Under the pieces are notes generated by a model. The model was not told the DNA's origin and ran no database searches. It worked only from the letters and a program-made list of their open reading frames with translations. A stretch of DNA of 64,000 nt. Source: Isoetes taiwanensis. Lineage: Eukaryota; Streptophyta; Lycopodiopsida; Isoetales; Isoetaceae. The position numbers and the translations under genes were made by a program. The stretch lies in the NCBI GenBank assembly GCA_021234155.1, contig JAJEKV010000030.1, forward strand, positions 1-64,000, written 5' to 3'. Positions 58,014-64,000 of the stretch are shown here, piece after piece (positions within the stretch are counted from its first letter, which is position 1; each line of letters starts with the position of its first letter).

Positions 58014-58439
58014 TTGATTCCATTATTGCAGATCTTGAGGGCTGGAAATATCTTGAATGAAGCATTATCAAATACTAGCTTTGGCAAAGCGGTATCTCAT
58101 AATAGTCACTTGGCAACTTTACTCAGAAATGTAGCCACTTCCAAGGAGCATGCTATCAGAATGATACGCACAGAATTTGAACAGTCTACTATTACTCAGG
58201 AGGAAGCTGATCAGTCCTCAGAGATCTTGTATGCAGGTAAGACTAAAAGAGGTGGTTTTTCAAGAGGAAAAGTAGGACCTTGTTATGCATGTAATCAATT
58301 TGGTCACCTAAAGAGTGAGTGTCCAAACAATAGTGAGAAGGAATTTAGATGTTTCAATTGTGAAGGCAAAGGTCATTTTGCTTCTGATTGCCCAAGCCCT
58401 AAAAAGGGAAGAGGTCGAGGGAGATTTTTGAACTTATAG
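58014..58439 (+). pseudogene. Copia gag fragment with two zinc knuckles
   Basis: Contains two CCHC knuckles (C-YACNQFGHLKSEC and C-FNCEGKGHFASDC) and a basic KKGRGRGR tail, typical of copia nucleocapsid. Part of the broken element. Confidence 0.85.
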
Positions 58440-58569
58440 AGGTGGGGGGGCAAGGGAAAATTCAAAGGAGGCTCAAGTATTAATGTGGTAGAAAAACAAG
58501 ATAGTAGTGAAGGTGAACTTGAGGATGACACCTTGGAGGTAAGGAAGAATTTAACTTGCAATGTTTGAG

Positions 58570-60230
58570 TTTCCAAGGAAAAGCAATAACCAATTTGTTG
58601 TTATAGATTCGGGAGGCGAGAAAAAAAAAATGTGTGATTTGCATATGCTTAAGGAGTGGGAAAAGAAAGAAGGACATGTGCAACTTGGTGATGGGGTTTG
58701 AAGAAAATAGAAGATCTTGGAGTTTTAGAGTTGTTTGACTTAAATGGCAAAATTGTAAAATTGAGAGATGTTTTGTGTGTGCCAGATCTTGTTAGAAATC
58801 TCATATCCGTATATGCCGGTGGTGGATTTGGGATATAAAAGTCTTTGTTTGAACAGATCCATTGTAAAAGTGTTTCTTAATGGTGAATTAAAGTTTATTG
58901 GCAAAAGAGTTGGTAATCTTTTGGATTGAATATGGAGCATCTTCATGAAATTAATCTTGTGGAATATTGAGATGTGAAAAGTATGGCATAACAGTTATGT
59001 CATGTAAATGCTGCAATAATTAAAGGCTTGGGGAAAAGGGATTAATATCGCCAAGGTACAAAATGAAAAGTTTTTATGTGGAGGCTGCCAACTTGGAAAG
59101 CAATCAAGATTGCCATTTAAAAGGTCACACAAAAAGAGCAAAGGGCATTTTGGATTTGGTACATACTGATTTATGTAGTCCTATAAATGTTACTAGTTTG
59201 AGTGGGCATAAATATTTCATGAGCTTTATTGATGATTTCAGCGAGAAAAACCAAGTGTTATATTTTGAAAACAAAAGACCAAGCTAGTGATGCTTTGAAG
59301 TTATTCTTGCTGAAACCGAGCTAAAACGGAAGAAAGATAAAGTGCATTAAAATTAGGTCGACGGGGAGGTGAATATATCTCGATGAATTTAAAGCTTTTG
59401 TGTAAGCGGGGGGAATCAAGAGGCAATTGACATGCAGATACTCACCACAACAAAATGGAGTTGCGGAAAGGAAAAATAGAACCTTGCTTGATCTTTGTGA
59501 GATCCATGTTGAAGTATTACAGTTTACCAAATTATTTATGGGATGAAATTTGTGAAGGCAGTTTGTCTACATTCAAAACTTGTTACCTTCATCAAGTATT
59601 AAAGGTGCAATTCGAGAAAATGCTTTGTGCAGTAAGTCACCTTCTTATGATAGATTAAAAGCATATGGGTGTTTATGCTTTGTACATGTTCTGAAGAACT
59701 GAGGAAAAAGTTGGATGATAGAGCATACATATCTTATCTAGTAGGGTATGATTCTAACTCAAAAGCATTCAGATTATATGACCACTGCTAGAAGAAAAAT
59801 TATAGTAAGTAGAGATGTGGTCTTCAATGAAAACGAATTTTTATAGGAAAATTCCTAAGATAAATCTTGAAGATCCATGTGAAAGTGAAAGGAAAGATAG
59901 TATTGAGGAAACAAATCAGTCAATAAGTGAAGAAGAAAAACTCAAGGATTGGAGCGGGTAGATTTGAGTGACTCGATGGTGAGTCGAAAATGATTCAAAT
60001 AATGTTGTTGAGCGAGTGGAATCGGTGTTGAGCAAAGAGATTGAACACCAAGAGGCGAGTGGATAAAATTGATAGACCAAAAAGAAAACCAGACGAGCGA
60101 AGCTCAAATGTTGGCGAAAGAAGCCAAACATGATTTAGAGTCTCATGGTAGAACTGAACTTGGAAAAAAGTAAAAGACTTAGATCTCGGGTAGGAGAAAT
60201 TATCTGTATTTGATATTTTGATACTTGAAG
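58570..60230 (+). pseudogene. Copia protease and integrase region
   Basis: A DSG protease core lies near 58605. The integrase stretch is near 59110-59280 (LDLVHTDLCSPI, GHKYFMSFIDDFS) and at 59445-59470 (the QQNGVAERKN-type block). Broken. Confidence 0.75.
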
Positions 60231-60239
60231 CAGACACAA

Positions 60240-61800
60240 GATTCCACAAAATTATATGGAAGCGGTTCAAGATATGAATGGAAAAAGAAGCTGGAAATGT
60301 GCTATGGAAGAAGAAATGAGAGCATTCAAAAGAACAAACACTTATACAGATAGTGGATATTCCTTCCGGATAAGAATATAGTTGGAAATAAGTGGATCTA
60401 TAGAATAAAACCGAGGGAGTAGACAAAAATACAAAGAAATTTAAAGCCCGGACTTGTTGCACAAGGCTTTACGAAAAAAAAAGAGAAGATTTTGATGAAA
60501 CATTCTCACCATTGGTAAAGATAAATAGTTTGAGAATGTTATTAGCTATTGCTAATGCTTGTGACCTTGAAATCCATCATATGGATGTAAGTCTGACATT
60601 CTTGAATGCTAAGTTAGAGGGAGGAAATTTATTTAAGACACACTTTTGGATTTGAAGAGGAAAAAGGAAAAATTTGGAAGTTGAATAGAAGCAGTTTATG
60701 GTCTTAAACAATCTCCTAGGGAATGGTATAAATGTATGGATGGATATCTTGTAGAACAAGGTTTTGAAAGCTCAATTATGATGGTAATATCTATAGGTTC
60801 AAAATGGGGAGATGCACGGTGCATTATTGCTTTATATGTTGATGACAATATTATGATATCAAAGGGAACTCAAGTACTAAATCATTGCAAAGATATCTTA
60901 AGGAAGCGATTCCAAATGAGTGGTCTTGGAGAGTTAAAGAGGTTTTTGGGCATAGATGTTTTACGAGGGGACAGAAATCACAAGATATTAGCTTTGAGTC
61001 AACAAGGGCATATTCAAAACATGTTGAAGAAATTTCATATGGAAGATTGCAATATGGCATATACTCCTATGGTTCTTAGTCACGAGAATCTACTGAGATA
61101 TGAGTCCAAAAGCGAAGGCTGAAAGCAAACAAATGGAGAAAATACCTTCTGAAGTTTGATTGGTTGTTTGTCCTATGTAGCCAATTGTACTAGGCGGACA
61201 TTGCATTTTGCGGTTAATATTCTCGGTAGGTACAATGGCGAGGGCTGGTAAAGGACAACTGGATTGCGACAAAAAGGATCCTCAAATACTTAAAAGGTAC
61301 AATGCATTTTGGTATAGTATTTAATGAAACCAATTTACAATTGCGGGCTTATTGTGATCTTGATTGGGAGGAGATTTAGACAAGCGAAAATCAACTTGAG
61401 GGTATGTTGTTTTATTAGGTGGAGCCCGGTTGCTTGGAAGTGCAAAAGCAAAGCGACATTGCTTTATCTAGTCTTTGAAGGCGAGTACAACTCGGCTGAC
61501 CACATTGACTAAGGAACTTATTTGGGAAAGAAGGCTTATGGCGAAATTTGGATTTGCTCAAAGAGGGGACCAACAATCATTTATTGTGATAATACTAGTT
61601 GTATTGCCATGACAAAAATCGGTTTTGCGAAAGGTCAAAACACATTGAAATGGAAGTTCATTTTATCGGAGATATGGTCAAAATCAAGTGCATTTGACCT
61701 ATGTTAGTACTGGTGATCAAAACAGATATTCTTACAAAGGCTCTACCTTTATCAGATTCGGAAATAAGGAAATTGTTACAATGTGATGGCGAGGGAATAT
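60240..61800 (+). pseudogene. Copia reverse transcriptase and RNase H region
   Basis: Shows the AVYGLKQSPR-type block near 60690-60720, LYVDDN (about 60834-60850), then FQMSGLGELKRFLGI and LSQQGHI. Further on is the copia RNase H end, near CDNTSCIAM (61580-61610). Broken. Confidence 0.85.
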
Positions 61801-61802
61801 CA

Positions 61803-61814
61803 CATGAAGGGGAA
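61803..61814 (+). promoter_or_regulatory. Copia polypurine tract
   Basis: TGAAGGGGAA immediately precedes the 3' LTR, in the position of the plus-strand primer. Confidence 0.7.
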
Positions 61815-62367
61815 TGTTGGAAATGATAAAATTATGTGTCATGTGATATTCTAATCTATGAGAAGCGTGCGATGGAATTAGAGTTGTTAAATGGTGTCAT
61901 GTTATTCAAAGTTAAGCAGTTGAATGGGGAGACCTATGAGAAGCGGTGGCGATGGAGGTCAAAGTCAAAGTCAAAGTCAAAGTCAAAGTCAAAGTCAAAG
62001 TCAAAGGTGGCGGGCACACCCTACCCGGGTGTTCTTGGGCTGCTTCGCTAGAAACACCCCGGACACCCCACTTAGGGTTTTGGGTTGGCCCGGTCCAGGT
62101 CAAAGTCAGCGGCAATTTGGAAGATAAGGACGGCCGGGCATCCTATTATTTAGGCAAGTTGAAAAACTTTCTATATGAAGGGCATGCGATTTGACAAGTG
62201 GATATATCGGGTTGATGAGAACATATATATATGGCCGATTGTCATAGAAAATGTGTGGTGAGAGTCTGCGGAATCTGGTGCGTGTATGTAAATATATAGG
62301 TCTTGGGAGGGTTTGAAGGAGGCGAGTCTTGGCATACTTGGGTTCGAATCCCAAGCTCGTTCTAACA
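61815..62367 (+). repeat. Copia 3' LTR, with tRNA T-arm-like hairpin
   Basis: 553 bp, with a longer AAAGTC run than the 5' LTR (61959-62005). Near its end, CTTGGG-TTCGAAT-CCCAAG (about 62337-62355) forms a 6-bp stem with a 7-base loop and contains the pol III B-box form GGTTCGAATCC. Confidence 0.9.
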
Positions 62368-62372
62368 CACTT

Positions 62373-62863
62373 GTAACTCAGATAGGCTGATCGAGTTGGT
62401 TTCTTGGGGAAATAGTGGGGAGACCTATTAAACCACAATTAGGGATTATTTTCATTTCCTAGATACCTATGATTTTTGACCACTCCTTGCTTCATTTTTT
62501 ACAGGTTATTGGCTCCAGCGGTAAATGCATAAAACCTCTTGATCTTCATTTCGACAAATCCATCTTTGCTTCACTTTGCACGATGGAGTTTTACCTTTGG
62601 ATGGATTATTTCTGATTGTGATTCGGACTTTTATTTTGAAGGGCAATTTTTCAACATTCTGAGTTCCGTAGTTACTATATGCATGAAACTATATTCATGC
62701 ATAATGTCTAAAGTACTCAACAATATGCTACTATTGAATTGAGGTTTTACTCAATTCTATTTTGTGTATGATCATTCATTATGATCTTTCCTATATGTTT
62801 ACTTATTTTCCATAATTAATGACTAAAAAGCTTCACTCTTTCAAAAAAAAAAAAAAAAAAAAA
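62373..62863 (+). mobile_element. LINE-A 3' end with poly(A), beyond the copia insertion
   Basis: Inferred from the copia target duplication, which makes this sequence contiguous with 56967, and from the poly(A) run at 62843-62863 after CTTCACTCTTTC. No coding domain is certain here. Summed without the insertions, LINE-A is about 4.5-5 kb, a normal ORF2 plus 3' UTR. Confidence 0.55.
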
Positions 62864-63680
62864 CAAAACAAAACGACTTGACTTACGGACAAAAAATCCT
62901 ACTAGCCCATCAAACTACTTACGTCAATCCATCCATAGCTTTATCATTCCCTACAATGGTGAGCCAATCAAAAGGCAGGTGCATCAAACCATGGCCATTA
63001 TATCAATAATGTAGATCAGATATAGTTTAAATAAAGGCGAAGGATAAACTTTTAATCTAATAAAGCCCAGATGCATGCATGCAAGGCCTTCTAAGCGCAT
63101 ATTTGCATGCCATTCATATTAATAAAATATCGCAGTCGCCAATGTATCATTGATGTACTTATTCTTTTTAATGGATTCAATATCTCATATAGATGCTCTT
63201 AGAATTTCCATTCCTTCACCTAAGGTCTTTAACAGCCTCGTATTCATTTTGCATGTTAACCTTTAGTATCCATTATACACCATTTATTATAAGCTTTAAA
63301 AGCAGGCCATATTCAAGCCATTATGCAAGCATATCATATGTCCTCATGTTCTTGTACTGTTAAACCTCTATCTTATTACCTTAAGTACAGAAAACCCCGG
63401 TTGTCTCACCATTTTACTTTAATAACAGGAGTACTTAACTTGACTCATCAATGCTTGGTTCATGTATACAAACATCTTGGTCTACAGAGATGATTAATTA
63501 AGCACATGCTTTCACGAAGAATATGTCAGTTCATACAAAAACCTTTTCATATTTCCATCAGATTACAGTAAGCAAAAGTACCTGGTATGCATGATGTCCC
63601 ACAAAAATTTGTTTTATAGTTTCATTTGGACATAAATGCAGTCAATTTGCACTATAGAGAGAAACTTAGTTATAGACTTA
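62864..63680. other. No recognisable feature
   Basis: AT-rich sequence with no gene, repeat or RNA I can support. Confidence 0.4.
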
Positions 63681-63936
63681 CATATTCACACGCGGGGTTA
63701 CTCCGAGCACCGAGAGCTGTCGGATGGGCATATTTGCCCTTTATTCCTTCATCTGGACCGTACATAGCGATCCTCGTTTGTGGGGTATGCCTGTACACAT
63801 TTTTGTATACTGTATATTGAGGTTTGTAAAATACTATAAGGTTTGAGAGAATATACTTAATGGTGTTAATTTTGTACATGTATTGTAAATTTTTAGGGGC
63901 TCTCGCTGCCCTACGTAACCCCCCCGTGTGAATATG
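63681..63936 (+). mobile_element. MITE, 256 bp, with terminal inverted repeats
   Basis: CATATTCACACGCGGGGTTA, then CTCCGAGCACCGAGAGC, faces GCTCTCGCTGCCCTACGTAA and CCCCCCCGTGTGAATATG. That gives terminal inverted repeats of about 36 bp with a few mismatches. It has no coding capacity and is partly repeated at 45860. The superfamily cannot be assigned without a clean target duplication. Confidence 0.75.
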
Positions 63937-64000
63937 CACCCAAACCAAAGGGGGTTTCAGGGGGATTTTAATTTAAACGTGTTAGATACAATGGTTTGTG
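63937..64000 (-). repeat. Repeat X fragment, cut by the window end
   Basis: Reverse complement of the TTTAAATTAAAATCCC and CCCCCTTTGGTTTGGGTG blocks at 3490-3535 and 45815-45858. It sits next to the TATTCACAC motif in all three places. Confidence 0.7.

Larger units (their letters stand above)
56968..62367 (+). mobile_element. Ty1/copia LTR retrotransposon, broken fossil
   Basis: 5.4 kb with 5-bp target duplication CACTT (56963-56967 and 62368-62372) and LTRs at 56968-57498 and 61815-62367, beginning TGTTG and ending AACA. Internal order is gag, protease, integrase, reverse transcriptase, RNase H, which defines the copia group. It is clearly inactive, with roughly a dozen or more breaks through the coding region. 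The two LTRs remain very similar, so the insertion is fairly recent. It lies within the 3' part of LINE-A. Confidence 0.92.

Noticed and set aside
1-64000. tRNA, rRNA or snRNA genes
   Set aside because: Only a T-arm-like hairpin in the copia LTRs was seen; no full cloverleaf or rRNA sequence recognised.

Overview
Plant nuclear DNA, almost entirely mobile elements and gene debris; I find no intact protein-coding host gene. A land-plant origin is supported by a plant-type pentatricopeptide-repeat (PPR) gene fragment, an N-alpha-acetyltransferase 10 (NAA10) pseudogene, plant L1-type LINEs, a Ty1/copia element with an initiator-Met-type primer site, and Helitrons with plant-style termini. The lineage below land plants (fern, lycophyte or other) cannot be settled from this sequence.

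Layout. 1-4653: a 5'-inverted LINE copy (family B) ending in poly(A), interrupted by a piece of a second LINE lineage (C) and by a ~1.0 kb repeat carrying a 57-bp tandem array. 4657-8538: one full and one partial copy of a ~2.9 kb direct repeat (unit A). 8539-17216: low-information sequence with a polypyrimidine tract, ~300-bp and ~60-bp tandem repeats, and a diverged relic of Helitron sequence. 17217-37067: a 19.9 kb head-to-tail Helitron concatemer, read as I-II-IV-I'-II', in which 7.2 kb (24662-31880) has been inverted. 37068-41810: an intronless NAA10 pseudogene, a broken PPR gene with nested tandem duplications, then two more Helitron 3' ends, one closing a 41-bp micro-Helitron. 41811-50450: three more copies of unit A, one interrupted by a 1.5 kb repeat/MITE insertion. 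50451-62863: one LINE (family A) serving as landing pad for four later insertions: a 1.03 kb retroposed-looking segment with 20-bp target duplications, a 3' fragment of LINE-B, a ~108 bp SINE-like retroposon with an 18-bp target duplication, and a broken 5.4 kb copia element with 5-bp target duplications. 62864-64000: little, then a ~256 bp MITE.

The most notable object is the Helitron array. Three elements share termini (5' TCTACTTACTT or TCTACTTATTT, 3' GC-hairpin plus CTAG), join 3'-to-5' with no spacer, and recur in the order expected for about 1.6 turns of a circle carrying I-II-IV. Both junctions of the inversion keep the Helitron A/T insertion rule, so it may be an aberrant transposition product rather than a random break. 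No Rep/helicase gene is visible, so all are presumably non-autonomous.

A caution for every broken-gene call here: where two copies can be compared, disagreements cluster at CAG/CTG/CCGG words and homopolymers, which may reflect residual long-read error at methylated CHG sites rather than real mutations.
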